Shown here in pieces: positions 1 to 7,887 of a DNA stretch of 64,000 bases. The translations under genes and the position numbers were made by a program. Below the pieces are notes generated by a model. The model ran no database searches and was not told the origin of the DNA. It saw only the letters and a program-made list of their open reading frames with translations. The stretch is taken from positions 186,001-250,000 of the forward strand of contig NZ_CP084703.1 in assembly GCF_020519665.1 (NCBI RefSeq). Direction: 5' to 3'. How positions within the stretch are numbered: the stretch's first letter is position 1; the number at the start of each line of letters is the position of its first letter. The stretch comes from Bacillus shivajii (lineage in GTDB: Bacteria; Bacillota; Bacilli; Bacillales; Salisediminibacteriaceae).

Positions 1-308
1 TTGGCAAAATCAGGGTCCTGCATGACTTCTTGCCAATATTCTTTTCCCGCTTCTGAAGTGAGGGTCGTTTGAATCGTTTCTTTGACGTAATCCTCTTCCA
101 TGACAAGCTCTTGGCGAACTTCATCATCTTGGAGGACTTCTTTAATGGAATCTTTAGCTTCATCGGTTTTTAACATATCAACCATCATTTTTTTTGTACT
201 TTCATAATCAGGCTGAGCGTTTTGTTCTTCAGCGGCTGCGCAGCTTGTAAATATGATGATCGCTAAAAAAATAAGCAATAGTTTAAGTGCAAAATTGTTA
301 GGCTTCAC
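1..308 (-). CDS. gerD: Spore germination lipoprotein GerD, N-terminal part (cut by window edge)
   Basis: The visible part begins at a GTG (306-308) with a good AGGAGC ribosome site eight bases upstream and gives about 102 residues. It has a short hydrophobic signal ending in a lipobox (FTSC, Cys23), so it should be a lipoprotein, followed by a charged helical segment rich in Glu, Asp and Lys. GerD of Bacillus spores is a lipoprotein that scaffolds the nutrient germinant receptors in the inner spore membrane. The call rests on the lipoprotein start and on position, because gerD lies next to kbaA and pdaB in Bacillus. The C-terminal half is outside the window, so integrity cannot be judged. Confidence 0.8.
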   Translation of the reverse strand, partial: MKPNNFALKLLLIFLAIIIFTSCAAAEEQNAQPDYESTKKMMVDMLKTDEAKDSIKEVLQDDEVRQELVMEEDYVKETIQTTLTSEAGKEYWQEVMQDPDFA

Positions 309-777
309 AAGACGAAGCTCCTTTCAAGTACTCTTTTTTAAAAGACAAGAATTTATAAAAATTCTATCTCTTGGTAGTTGTCTAAACTAACAGATAGCGT
401 CTGCAACACAAGCATACTCCGAGTTGTCTGAACGGACAGATCTTTGAAGCGCTACTGTGAGAGGAAGAGACACGTTTTTGGTATTCCTGCGCTACTACGT
501 TTGCTCTTCACAACTCGTCTTTATATCGAAGAGCCCGTGCTCGGTGCATCTCGAAGCTTTACCGATGATGATTTACTCGGTGCTCCAGCGGTTACTCGTC
601 GCAGGTAAAGAGTGTCGCCGATAGGTGGGCGTCTTACGCTTTTCTAATAATATGCTTAGGATGCTTTTGTTTTATTCACTTGTGAACAGGATGTGTCGGT
701 TAAAAATTAGAGTAGCGAAGGGAAAAGGAATTTTGATACAATAAACGTTGGACTGAAAATGTACAGGAGGAAATGTT
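309..777. other. Divergent intergenic region between gerD and kbaA
   Basis: No gene was recognised in these 469 bases. The region carries the upstream signals of both gerD and kbaA. It contains two related 18-bp stretches that begin with GTTGTCT and end in ACAGAT, at about 377 and 424, and a more GC-rich central part (430-640) with several short inverted repeats. Nothing here matches a riboswitch or RNA that I know. Confidence 0.4.
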
Positions 778-1410
778 GTGAAATCACAAAAAGTAGTCTT
801 TTTATTTTATACAACGTTACTTATAGGAACAACGGCCGGATTTCTTATGGGATTTATTCTAGACTGGCAAACACATATAAATGATTTAATGAACTTTAGT
901 TTCGGTGGTATCTTGATGATCGGGATCACGGCCGGGATATGGACAGTCATTGCTCAAATGGGTTTCTTTGCATACTTAACGATTCATCGTTTTGGTCTTG
1001 GTATCTTTAAATCACAAAGACTTTGGACGAGGGTTCAAGTCATTATTATTGCATTTGCATTGTTTGATTTGATGTTCTTCCGTCATATGGCATTTGCTGA
1101 GCCTGGAGAATCGATGGCAGGATATGCAATTTTGCCAACATTATTACTCATTTATGCCTTGATTGTTGCTTATTTGAAAAGTAAAGATACAAATTATACG
1201 GCGTTTGTGCCGACAGTTTTTTTTATGGTTGTTGTTACATCAATTGAGTGGTTCCCGGCATTAAGAGAAAATGATTTTACGTTCTTACTTAATGCGGTTG
1301 TCCCTTTATTAGTCGCGAATACATGGCAAATTCTTGTGCTACATCGTCTGCACGAACCAGTCGAGCAACAAAAGAAAACAGAGACATCCAAAAAGAAACA
1401 AAAAGGATAA
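778..1410 (+). CDS. kbaA: KinB-signalling pathway activation protein KbaA
   Basis: The product has 210 residues and is almost entirely hydrophobic, with about six membrane-spanning segments and a basic C-terminal tail rich in Lys and Gln. KbaA is an integral membrane protein needed in Bacillus for the KinB branch of the sporulation phosphorelay. The start is the GTG at 778, since AGGAGG (765-770) lies at the right distance, while the ATG at 773 is in another frame and stops at once. Divergent gerD and convergent pdaB give the usual Bacillus order. The gene ends in a shared bidirectional terminator. Confidence 0.85.
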   Translation: MKSQKVVFLFYTTLLIGTTAGFLMGFILDWQTHINDLMNFSFGGILMIGITAGIWTVIAQMGFFAYLTIHRFGLGIFKSQRLWTRVQVIIIAFALFDLMFFRHMAFAEPGESMAGYAILPTLLLIYALIVAYLKSKDTNYTAFVPTVFFMVVVTSIEWFPALRENDFTFLLNAVVPLLVANTWQILVLHRLHEPVEQQKKTETSKKKQKG

Positions 1411-1456
1411 AAACCATAAAATCCCAGGCGCCAGGCACCTGGGATTTTATGGTTTT
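1410..1456. terminator. Bidirectional terminator between kbaA and pdaB
   Basis: A perfect inverted repeat of about 19 bp (AAAACCATAAAATCCCAGG and its complement) is flanked by A and T runs on both sides, so it can stop transcription from both convergent genes. The loop carries the CCAGGCACCTGG-type palindrome that recurs at other places in this window. Confidence 0.85.
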
Positions 1457-1460
1457 TTGT

Positions 1461-2219
1461 TTACCGTACTTCTTCTGTTGATATTTCAGATCCAGAAATG
1501 AGCTCTGAAATGGTTGGGAATTCATAGCCTTTTCCTTTTAGAGCATCAAGAATTGTTGGCAATGCTTCATTTGTTTGCTTTGCTGAATCTGAAGCATGGA
1601 ACAAGACAATATCTCCGTTTGAAATATTAGAGACGACGGTATCGACGATGTTATCAACTCCAGGATTTGTCCAATCTTGAGTATCGATACTCCAATGAAT
1701 GACGTCATAATTTAAGTTTTCCGCGACATTCAAGACACGCTGATCAAATGACCCATTTGGCGGTCGTAAAAATTTCGGTGCTTCATTCGTAATTTCTTGG
1801 ACGATACGATGAGCAGTTTGAATATCTTTTTTAATTTGGTCTTCTTCCCAACGAGTGTAATGTTCATGACGGTACCCGTGACTACCAATTTCGTGCCCAT
1901 CTTCTGCCATGCGTTCTACAACTTCAGGGTGGCGCTCGGCCCAAGCTGCAGATACAAAGAAAGTTGCAGTTACTTCATGTTCTTTTAATGTATCTAATAT
2001 TGGAATTGTCCGTTCTTCGCCCCAGCTAACATTAAATGTGAGGGAAGTTTCTTTATCTTCTGCTTCCACTTTATAGATGGCAACAGCTTTATCATCTGTT
2101 GAAAAAACAGGGATCTGAGATCTTTCTACATAAAAAATCCCCGCTGTGAAAAAGGCGGCAATCGCTATAATCATATATCGCTTCAACGTTTTCGCGTTCC
2201 AAACCCAAATGAAATTCAT
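1461..2219 (-). CDS. pdaB: Sporulation polysaccharide deacetylase-family protein PdaB
   Basis: The product has 252 residues: an N-terminal membrane anchor (about 12-32) and a NodB-type deacetylase domain (about 55-240). The HGYRH metal-binding motif, the RPPNG motif and a C-terminal LFHASDSAKQT segment typical of PdaB are present. PdaB is made in the spore line and is needed to keep spores intact. The first catalytic motif reads TFNVSWGE, so the residue expected to be the catalytic Asp of the TFDD-type motif is Asn. In this subfamily activity may be weak or non-classical. The start follows an AAGGGGGAA ribosome site. It converges with kbaA. Confidence 0.88.
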   Translation of the reverse strand: MNFIWVWNAKTLKRYMIIAIAAFFTAGIFYVERSQIPVFSTDDKAVAIYKVEAEDKETSLTFNVSWGEERTIPILDTLKEHEVTATFFVSAAWAERHPEVVERMAEDGHEIGSHGYRHEHYTRWEEDQIKKDIQTAHRIVQEITNEAPKFLRPPNGSFDQRVLNVAENLNYDVIHWSIDTQDWTNPGVDNIVDTVVSNISNGDIVLFHASDSAKQTNEALPTILDALKGKGYEFPTISELISGSEISTEEVR

Positions 2220-2367
2220 TATTTTTCCCCCTTGTCCATTCTTTAATTCATCTATATTCGGTGGACAGGCAATTATGAATAAAATTAGTTAAAAAAGAAA
2301 ATAATCTTTTTAGCAGCTTCTTACATTTTTTGAAAAAGGAAGCTTTTAGTTTGTCGGAGGTGTCTAT

Positions 2368-2610
2368 ATGTTTGGTCTTATGTTAAACGGGAAAGAATCA
2401 CAAGAAGTCGAGTATTTATTAAAACGCGAGTTAGAGGAATTGTTGTTAGACTTAACTGACTCGCGCATTGATGGCATAGTAAAGCGTGCAATGGAAGAAA
2501 GGTATCAACTTATTTTTCAACTGTATAAACGTTTTACTTCACCGAAAGAATATTTAAAGTATGTTCGCCAAAAACAATATACTGGAAAGAATAAAAAAGA
2601 GCTAAATTGA
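2368..2610 (+). CDS. Conserved small Bacillaceae protein of unknown function
   Basis: The product has 80 residues, is soluble and helical, rich in Leu, Glu, Arg and Lys, with no membrane segment or cysteine. An ATG at 2368 follows a clear GGAGGTG ribosome site. Its place beside pdaB and before the rRNA/tRNA cluster fits the short hypothetical protein found there in related Bacillus. I cannot assign a function. Confidence 0.65.
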   Translation: MFGLMLNGKESQEVEYLLKRELEELLLDLTDSRIDGIVKRAMEERYQLIFQLYKRFTSPKEYLKYVRQKQYTGKNKKELN

Positions 2611-2702
2611 CCACGATTAATTAGTGTGGTGTTCTCTCAATGAGCAGATATAAAGGCCTTTTAGCCAGCTAAAAAAACTTTTCATTTTTTTAGCGGAACT
2701 AC

Positions 2703-2731
2703 TTGCAATGCGTGAAAAAAAATAGTAATAT
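2703..2731 (+). promoter_or_regulatory. SigA-type promoter of the 5S rRNA-tRNA operon
   Basis: TTGCAA (2703-2708) and TAATAT (2726-2731) are separated by exactly 17 bp, about 50 bp before the 5S rRNA. This supports independent transcription of the 5S-tRNA operon without upstream 16S or 23S genes. Confidence 0.7.
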
Positions 2732-2781
2732 ATCAAATGTCTCAAAGAAAGCTTCTCCGAGCGAGTCGGGGAGCAACATAT

Positions 2782-2899
<118 letters not shown>

Positions 2900-2910
2900 A
2901 TAGATATTAT

Positions 2911-2985
2911 TCCACAGTAGCTCAGTGGTAGAGCAATCGGCTGTTAACCGATCGGTCGCAGGTTCGAGTCCTGCCTGTGGAGCCA
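2911..2985 (+). tRNA. tRNA-Asn (GTT)
   Basis: A full cloverleaf of 75 nt with encoded CCA. The anticodon loop reads CTGTTAA between ATCGG and CCGAT. It lies 11 nt after the 5S rRNA. Confidence 0.95.
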
Positions 2986-2987
2986 TT

Positions 2988-3063
2988 GCTTCCTTAGCTC
3001 AGCTGGTAGAGCGCATCCATGGTAAGGATGAGGTCAGCGGTTCAAGCCCGCTAGGAAGCTCCA
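2988..3063 (+). tRNA. tRNA-Thr (GGT)
   Basis: A full cloverleaf of 76 nt with encoded CCA. The anticodon loop reads ATGGTAA between CATCC and GGATG, and the acceptor arm GCTTCCT pairs with AGGAAGC. Only two bases separate it from tRNA-Asn. Confidence 0.95.
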
Positions 3064-3069
3064 ATATAA

Positions 3070-3144
3070 GGCCCGTTGGTCAAGTGGTTAAGACACCGCC
3101 CTTTCACGGCGGTAACAGGGGTTCGAATCCCCTACGGGTCACCA
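3070..3144 (+). tRNA. tRNA-Glu (TTC)
   Basis: A 75-nt cloverleaf with encoded CCA. The anticodon loop reads CTTTCAC between CCGCC and GGCGG. Confidence 0.95.
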
Positions 3145-3185
3145 TTTTTATTTTTTGTCTTCATCTTGAATGAATTTGATTCACA

Positions 3186-3564
3186 TTAGTAAGCGTAGAA
3201 GCTGTGAGTGAGCGCATCTGACAAAGAGATTCGCCGTCCCTTATGCAGAATATCTTGTTTGAGAGAAACAAGAAGTTCAAGGAAAAAAGGGAGTGAGCTC
3301 CGGAGTGTATTGAAGATACATGAGGACGCGAACGAGTGCATTTGACGAAGAAATTCACCGCCCCTTATGCAGATCGTTTTGTTTGAAAGAAGCAACGAGT
3401 AAATGCTTCACTGAATTGCTTCGAGCTGTTACGACGCATGTGCTTCGTTGGAAAGCTAGAAGAGGAAGTAACAAGAAGGTCGAGGAAGAAAGGGAACGAG
3501 CACTGGAGCGTATATCACATACGTGAGGATGTGAGTGAGCGCATCTGACAAAGAGATTCGCTGC
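3186..3564 (+). repeat. Three diverged copies of a ~100-bp spacer repeat inside the tRNA operon
   Basis: The spacer between tRNA-Glu and tRNA-Val is built from diverged copies of one unit: a partial copy at about 3186-3233, and fuller ones at about 3259-3355 and 3465-3564. Each ends in a stretch like ATCTGACAAAGAGATTCGC. The two fuller copies hold a small hairpin whose arms differ compensatorily (GTGTAT/ATACAT in one, GCGTAT/ATACGT in the other). The last copy lies just before tRNA-Val. No protein is likely here. Confidence 0.75.
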
Positions 3565-3581
3565 TTATTTCAAACAAATAG

Positions 3582-3657
3582 GGAGGATTAGCTCAGTTGG
3601 GAGAGCACTTGCCTTACAAGCAAGGGGTCGGTGGTTCGAGCCCGCCATCCTCCACCA
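3582..3657 (+). tRNA. tRNA-Val (TAC)
   Basis: A 76-nt cloverleaf with encoded CCA. The anticodon loop reads CTTACAA between CTTGC and GCAAG. It is preceded by a copy of the spacer repeat and the leader TTATTTCAAACAAAT. Confidence 0.95.
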
Positions 3658-3665
3658 TATAATAA

Positions 3666-3741
<76 letters not shown>

Positions 3742-3757
3742 TTTTATCAAATTACAT

Positions 3758-3832
3758 AGGGCTATAGCCAAGCGGTAAGGCATCGGATTTTGATTCCGTG
3801 ATTCGCAGGTTCGAATCCTGCTAGCCCTGCCA
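3758..3832 (+). tRNA. tRNA-Gln (TTG)
   Basis: A 75-nt cloverleaf with encoded CCA and anticodon TTG. The acceptor arm AGGGCTA pairs with TAGCCCT, which sets the start at 3758. Confidence 0.93.
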
Positions 3833-3859
3833 TTCTCTTTTTTAAAAGCATTTTTGCAA

Positions 3860-4216
3860 ATAAAAAGAAACAGGTAAGACCACGAAGCATAACATCGTAT
3901 CCTTATAAGGTAGCTGGACCTTGATTATTTAGGCTTTTTTTAAAGAAGCAAGAAGGTCGAGGAAGAAAGGGAACGAGTACCAGAGCGTATCTCAATACGT
4001 GAGGAAGCGAGTGAGTGAATCTGACGAAGAGATTCGCAGGTTATTTAAACAAAGAGAGCCATTAGCTCAGTTACGAGCGTTAACATCACGAATAAGCTAC
4101 GAGTTGTTTCGACGCATCAAGCATCGAAGGACAAGCTAGCAGAGGAAGAAACAGGTACGACCACAAAGCATAACATCGTCCGTAAGCTTCATGAAATCGC
4201 ATCATTGAATAAGCTA
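3860..4216 (+). repeat. Repeat-rich spacer between tRNA-Gln and tRNA-Lys
   Basis: The spacer holds a fourth copy of the operon repeat (about 3941-4040). Segments around ACCACGAAGCATAACATCGT (3878) and ACCACAAAGCATAACATCGT (4166) duplicate each other. AATAAGCTACGAG occurs twice, at about 4090 and 4208. A 17-bp copy of the 5' end of tRNA-Lys sits between them. The pattern suggests unequal crossing-over or loss of tRNA genes. Confidence 0.7.
4056..4072 (+). pseudogene. Fragment of tRNA-Lys (first 17 nt)
   Basis: GAGCCATTAGCTCAGTT is identical to the first 17 nt of the intact tRNA-Lys at 4218 and then diverges, so only the acceptor 5' strand and half of the D arm remain. It is preceded by a spacer-repeat copy just as tRNA-Val is, which points to a deleted or displaced tRNA gene. 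Confidence 0.8.
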
Positions 4217-4217
4217 C

Positions 4218-4293
4218 GAGCCATTAGCTCAGTTGGTAGAGCATCTGACTTTTAATCAGAGGGTCGAAGGTTCGAGTCCTTCATGGCTCACCA
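4218..4293 (+). tRNA. tRNA-Lys (TTT)
   Basis: A 76-nt cloverleaf with encoded CCA. The anticodon loop reads CTTTTAA between CTGA and TCAG. Confidence 0.95.
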
Positions 4294-4361
4294 TTTTCTT
4301 TTAAACGTATGGTGAAACAATAAACTTAAAACAGGTCATTGAATTACATTTGCTAGACTTC

Positions 4362-4437
4362 GGGGCCTTAGCTCAGATGGGAGAGCGCCTGCTTTGCACG
4401 CAGGAGGTCAGCGGTTCGATCCCGCTAGGCTCCACCA
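4362..4437 (+). tRNA. tRNA-Ala (TGC)
   Basis: A 76-nt cloverleaf with encoded CCA. The anticodon loop reads TTTGCAC between CCTGC and GCAGG. It is the last gene of the 5S-tRNA operon. Confidence 0.95.
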
Positions 4438-4451
4438 TGACTATAAACAAC

Positions 4452-4482
4452 CACTTGGGTAAGTATATACCCGAGTTTTTTT
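4452..4482 (+). terminator. Terminator of the 5S-tRNA operon
   Basis: ACTTGGGT and ACCCGAGT form a short stem around 4453-4475, followed by a run of seven T, 14 nt after tRNA-Ala. Confidence 0.8.
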
Positions 4483-4529
4483 GTACTTTATAATTGGTTT
4501 TGTAGTAAAAGAATATACAATTTATTATG

Positions 4530-4668
4530 CATGTATACTCTATAATATTCATGATTTGAACCCTACAAAATCGAAGCAGGTTCGACTGAAGCCGCTTCAA
4601 TTCTGTAGGGTTCAATAAACGAGCATACAAACAAAATCGCTTAAAATAACAAGGTCAGACAACCGAAT
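4530..4668 (-). repeat. Interspersed hairpin element, copy A
   Basis: Reverse-oriented copy of the element found six times in this window. It has the conserved GGTTGTCTGACCTT block (4651-4664 in complement) and a large hairpin with a perfect 12-bp outer stem (TTGAACCCTACA, 4556-4567, with 4604-4615) enclosing GAAGC/GCTTC motifs. It lies downstream of the Spo0E-like gene, in the same orientation as that gene. Confidence 0.85.
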
Positions 4669-4745
4669 AGTGACAAGTTTTGCCTCAGGTGCATTAACCC
4701 CTAACTTAAAGCCGCTACATTCATATTTTTAACTGAATAAAAATA

Positions 4746-4793
4746 AAAAAAGAAGGAAGCCAAATCACTCGAATTTGGCTTCCTTCTTTTTTT
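4746..4793 (-). terminator. Terminator of the Spo0E-like gene
   Basis: A near-perfect stem of about 20 bp (AGAAGGAAGCCAAAT and complement) with A and T runs on both sides, directly after the Spo0E-like stop codon. Confidence 0.9.
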
Positions 4794-4800
4794 CTTTTAA

Positions 4801-4986
4801 CTACTGCGCTTTTTTATATTGTTGTACGTTGATTTGCTGGTATTTGTTGAGTAGTGTGTCTAGATAAGTGCTGATCTCTACTACTTCTCTTGAAGTTCGC
4901 TGCTTGGAGTTTGATAAAAGGTGCATTTGATTTCGCGCATACTCAATCTCTTTTAACAATTCCTTTTCACATTGGGAAAATCCCAT
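4801..4986 (-). CDS. Spo0E-family aspartyl-phosphate phosphatase
   Basis: A 61-residue helical protein with the Spo0E-family signature, here STYLDTLLNKY (family pattern SxxLDxLI/L). Spo0E-type phosphatases remove phosphate from Spo0A and so hold back sporulation. The length is typical for the family. An AAAGGAGG ribosome site lies seven bases before the ATG. It is transcribed away from sigW, with which it shares the upstream region. Which Spo0E paralogue it is cannot be told from sequence alone. Confidence 0.8.
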   Translation of the reverse strand: MGFSQCEKELLKEIEYARNQMHLLSNSKQRTSREVVEISTYLDTLLNKYQQINVQQYKKAQ

Positions 4987-5105
4987 GAGCAGCCTCCTTT
5001 AAAGTTTATTCGTTTGTTATTTTCATTGTACCCGTATTGAGAAAATATAAAACATTTTTACAATATGATTTCATTTTTTACAAACAATGGTAAAATAAGA
5101 TTGTT

Positions 5106-5132
5106 TGAAACCTTTTACGGGTTGTTTTCGTA
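5106..5132 (+). promoter_or_regulatory. SigW-dependent autoregulatory promoter of sigW
   Basis: TGAAAC (5106-5111) and CGTA (5129-5132) are separated by 17 bp, matching the SigW consensus of Bacillus, 36 bp before the sigW start. The extracytoplasmic sigma factor should therefore transcribe its own operon. Confidence 0.9.
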
Positions 5133-5167
5133 AATGGAGATAACCGCGAAAGAGCGGAGGTAATACA

Positions 5168-5731
5168 ATGGATTTAGTCGTAAAAAAGATTATAATTGAA
5201 GTGAAGAAGGGCAATCAACAGGCGTTTGCCGAGCTAGTTGAGTTATATAAAGATAAAGTATACCAAGTAGCATACCGATTACTCGGGAATTCGCATGAAG
5301 CGCAAGATATCGCTCAAGAAGCTTTCCTGAGGGCCTATACAAATATTGAGTCTTATGATATTAATCGTAAGTTCTCGACTTGGATCTTTCGCATAGCTAC
5401 AAATTTAGCAATTGATCGAATACGAAAGAAAAAACCTGATTTCCATTTAGAAGATCAGGTGGCCGGTACCGAGGATCTTACATATTACTCACAAATTTCA
5501 ACAGATGAACAATTACCAGAAGATCAAGTTGTACAACATGAGATGCAAGAATGGATTCAGCAAGAAGTAATGATGTTACCACCGAAATATCGATCAGCTA
5601 TCATCCTAAAATATATGGAGGACCTTTCTTTGAAAGAAATTAGTGAAATTCTTAATCTACCTGTTGCGACAGTAAAAACGAGGATACATCGGGGCAGAGA
5701 AGCATTAAGAAAAAGGCTGCGAGATTCATAA
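5168..5731 (+). CDS. sigW: ECF RNA polymerase sigma factor SigW
   Basis: The product has 187 residues, with sigma region 2 (about 20-90, including YRLLGNSHEAQDIAQEAFLR and FSTWIFRIATNLAIDRIR) and region 4 (about 130-182, with LSLKEISEILNLPVATVKTR). SigW drives the response to cell-envelope stress, alkaline shock and membrane-active antibiotics in Bacillus. It is followed 24 bp later by its anti-sigma gene rsiW and preceded by a SigW-type promoter, which gives the classic autoregulated pair. The start has a GCGGAGGT ribosome site. Confidence 0.96.
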   Translation: MDLVVKKIIIEVKKGNQQAFAELVELYKDKVYQVAYRLLGNSHEAQDIAQEAFLRAYTNIESYDINRKFSTWIFRIATNLAIDRIRKKKPDFHLEDQVAGTEDLTYYSQISTDEQLPEDQVVQHEMQEWIQQEVMMLPPKYRSAIILKYMEDLSLKEISEILNLPVATVKTRIHRGREALRKRLRDS

Positions 5732-5755
5732 GTCGGCAGGGAAGGAGCGATGGTG

Positions 5756-6412
5756 ATGGCTTGTAAAAAAGACAAATTAGAACTCATTCATAAATATTTA
5801 GATGAAGAGATGACCCTGCTTGAAAAAAAGCAGTTTGAAAATCATATAGTTAATTGTAGTGAGTGCGAGCGAGATATGCGAGAAATGCGCAAAACAATCG
5901 CGATTATTCAGAGTGCTTCACATATCGAGGCACCATCTAACTTCACTGAGGGTGTCATGAACCAGCTGCCGAAGCAATCTAAGTCCGACAAATGGAAAAC
6001 ATGGATAAGAAAACATCCGATGATCATGACAGCGGCAGTGTTTTTCCTTGTATTTATCGTAAGTCTTTCTTCTATATGGCAGGATGGATCCAAAGAGATT
6101 AGCGTCACTGGGGACGGCCATTTCATCGTTGATGAAGATCGTGGAGTTGTCGTCATCCCAGAGGGTGAGACAATTACCGGAAATATTGTTATTCGAAATG
6201 GAGACATTGAAATAAACGGTGCAGTATTGGGGGATATCACCATCATAAATGGTGAACGATACATGGCCTCTGCTGGCCAAGTTGCTGGTGAAATCAAAGA
6301 AATTAACCAAATCTTTGACTGGTTATGGTACCAAACAAAATCATTTTTCTCAGAAGTTGTTAGCTTTATTGGTGGAGAAGATGAAGAAGATGACTCGGAA
6401 AAAGATGATTAA
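5756..6412 (+). CDS. rsiW: Anti-sigma-W factor RsiW
   Basis: The product has 218 residues: an N-terminal zinc-binding anti-sigma domain with the motif H-x3-C-x2-C (HIVNCSEC), one membrane span (about 85-107) and an extracytoplasmic domain rich in beta structure with an acidic tail. RsiW holds SigW at the membrane until it is cut in turn by PrsW and RasP. I chose the ATG at 5756, because the AAGGAG at 5742-5747 is too close to the ATG at 5750, and MACKKDKLELIHKYL matches the usual start of RsiW. Confidence 0.93.
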   Translation: MACKKDKLELIHKYLDEEMTLLEKKQFENHIVNCSECERDMREMRKTIAIIQSASHIEAPSNFTEGVMNQLPKQSKSDKWKTWIRKHPMIMTAAVFFLVFIVSLSSIWQDGSKEISVTGDGHFIVDEDRGVVVIPEGETITGNIVIRNGDIEINGAVLGDITIINGERYMASAGQVAGEIKEINQIFDWLWYQTKSFFSEVVSFIGGEDEEDDSEKDD

Positions 6413-6422
6413 AAACATGAAT

Positions 6423-6451
6423 CTGTCTCGGTAAAACGAGGCAGTTTTTTT
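6423..6451 (+). terminator. Terminator after rsiW
   Basis: CTGTCTCG and CGAGGCAG form a stem around a GTAAAA loop, followed by seven T. Confidence 0.88.
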
Positions 6452-6484
6452 ACGTTAATTTTGACGGGGGGCTCAACTTTTGGG

Positions 6485-6745
6485 TGAATGCGAGCAACTT
6501 ATATGTAAATGCAGTCAATCATGGAGAGAATACGATCAACTTATATGTAAATACAGTCAACTTTGGAGAGAATACGATCAACTTATATGTAAATACAGTC
6601 AACTTTGGAGAGAATACGACCAACTTATATGTAAATACAGTCAACTTTGGAGAGAATACGACCAACTTATATGTAAATGCAGTCAATCATGGAGAGAATA
6701 TGATCAACTTATATGTAAATACAGTCAACTTTGATATGATTACGA
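6485..6745 (+). repeat. Tandem array of 42-bp units (two 21-bp half-units each)
   Basis: Six units start at 6496, 6538, 6580, 6622, 6664 and 6706, at an exact 42-bp spacing. Each splits into two related 21-bp halves that both begin with AACTT and end in TC. Differences between units are few. Two forward frames stay open through the array because 42 is a multiple of three, but no convincing ribosome site precedes them, so I do not annotate a protein. Confidence 0.93.
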
Positions 6746-6983
6746 ATAAATTTTATGAGAACCCGACTCAAACAGTTCGTCTGTGACGAAAATAATGAAA
6801 GCTCGAAAACGAAATAAGGTTGTTATGATAAATACGTATAATATGTGCACCATACAAAAAAACGAGGCTGCAAACAAGGGGAGAGGAATGACTTATTCGT
6901 AATTCTGAAAAACTATTCGTGAAAGTGGTGTACGAAGGTTAGATGAATTTTCAACCGACTAAAATTTAGTGAAATTTGAAGAA

Positions 6984-7011
6984 TTAATATTTCACAAATT
7001 TATGATATAAT
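6984..7011 (+). promoter_or_regulatory. Probable promoter of cdaA-cdaR-glmM
   Basis: TTAATA and TATAAT with 16 bp between them, 58 bp before cdaA. The -10 box is perfect and the -35 box is weak. Confidence 0.5.
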
Positions 7012-7068
7012 GATAAAGTTACCACAAATGTGGGTATAGAAAGCTAACACTATGATGGAGGACATGCC

Positions 7069-7887
7069 ATGTTTGAGGACATTTCCTTATTGAGATTATT
7101 AGTTATTGCCATAGATATATCACTAGTGGCATTTGTTATATATAAGTTAATCATGGTGATCCGCGGGACGAGGGCAGTCCAGTTAATTAAGGGGATCATC
7201 GTTATTTTAGCTGTATGGTTTTTAAGTGGCTATCTCGGTTTAAACACGTTGCAGTGGATTATGGGGAATGCTGTTACATACGGTTTACTTGCAATTATTA
7301 TCATTTTCCAGCCTGAACTTCGCCGTGCGCTAGAGCAACTCGGTCGTGGTAGGCTATTCTCTTCTGGGCAAACAGCCGAAGAAGAGGAAGTTAAGCAATC
7401 GATTGATCATATTGTGAAAGCAGCAAACTATATGGGGAAACGTCGAATTGGTGCCCTTATATCGATTGAACGTGAGACAGGTATGAACGATTATGTAGAG
7501 ACAGGAATTCCGATGAATGCGAAATTAACGTCGGAGTTATTAATTAATGTTTTTATACCGAATACACCTTTGCACGATGGAGCGGTCATTATTAAGCAAA
7601 ATCAGATTGAGGCAGCAGGCTGCTACTTACCATTGTCTGAAAACCCGTTTATATCAAAAGAATTAGGGACAAGGCACCGGGCTGCGCTTGGCGTAAGTGA
7701 AGTAACAGACGCGATTACGTTAGCCGTCTCTGAAGAAACGGGTGGCATTTCAATGACAAAAAACGGGGAACTTCATCGAAATATAGATGAGGAGAACCTT
7801 CGTACCTTACTTGAAAAAGAATTGATAAAGAAAGAATCAAACAATTCCTCTTCACGCTGGCAATGGGGAGGGAAAAAGAATGGATAA
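7069..7887 (+). CDS. cdaA: Diadenylate cyclase CdaA
   Basis: The product has 272 residues. Three membrane spans fill residues 5-80, then comes a DAC domain with the catalytic DGA motif (170-172) and GTRHRAA (200-206). It joins two ATP into cyclic di-AMP, an essential second messenger that controls potassium and osmolyte uptake and cell-wall balance. It overlaps cdaR by eight bases, and the order cdaA-cdaR-glmM is the conserved Firmicutes operon in which CdaR and GlmM modulate CdaA. A GGAGG ribosome site precedes the ATG. The c-di-AMP riboswitch before ktrA in this window is a likely target. Confidence 0.97.
   Translation: MFEDISLLRLLVIAIDISLVAFVIYKLIMVIRGTRAVQLIKGIIVILAVWFLSGYLGLNTLQWIMGNAVTYGLLAIIIIFQPELRRALEQLGRGRLFSSGQTAEEEEVKQSIDHIVKAANYMGKRRIGALISIERETGMNDYVETGIPMNAKLTSELLINVFIPNTPLHDGAVIIKQNQIEAAGCYLPLSENPFISKELGTRHRAALGVSEVTDAITLAVSEETGGISMTKNGELHRNIDEENLRTLLEKELIKKESNNSSSRWQWGGKKNG

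Noticed and set aside
4056-4072. A second complete tRNA-Lys
   Set aside because: Only the first 17 nt match and no cloverleaf can be formed.
6480-6786. Two overlapping open frames through the 42-bp array (a 14-residue repeat protein such as NLYVNTVNFGENT)
   Set aside because: The frames are open only because the unit length is a multiple of three. No convincing ribosome site precedes them, and two frames are open at once.
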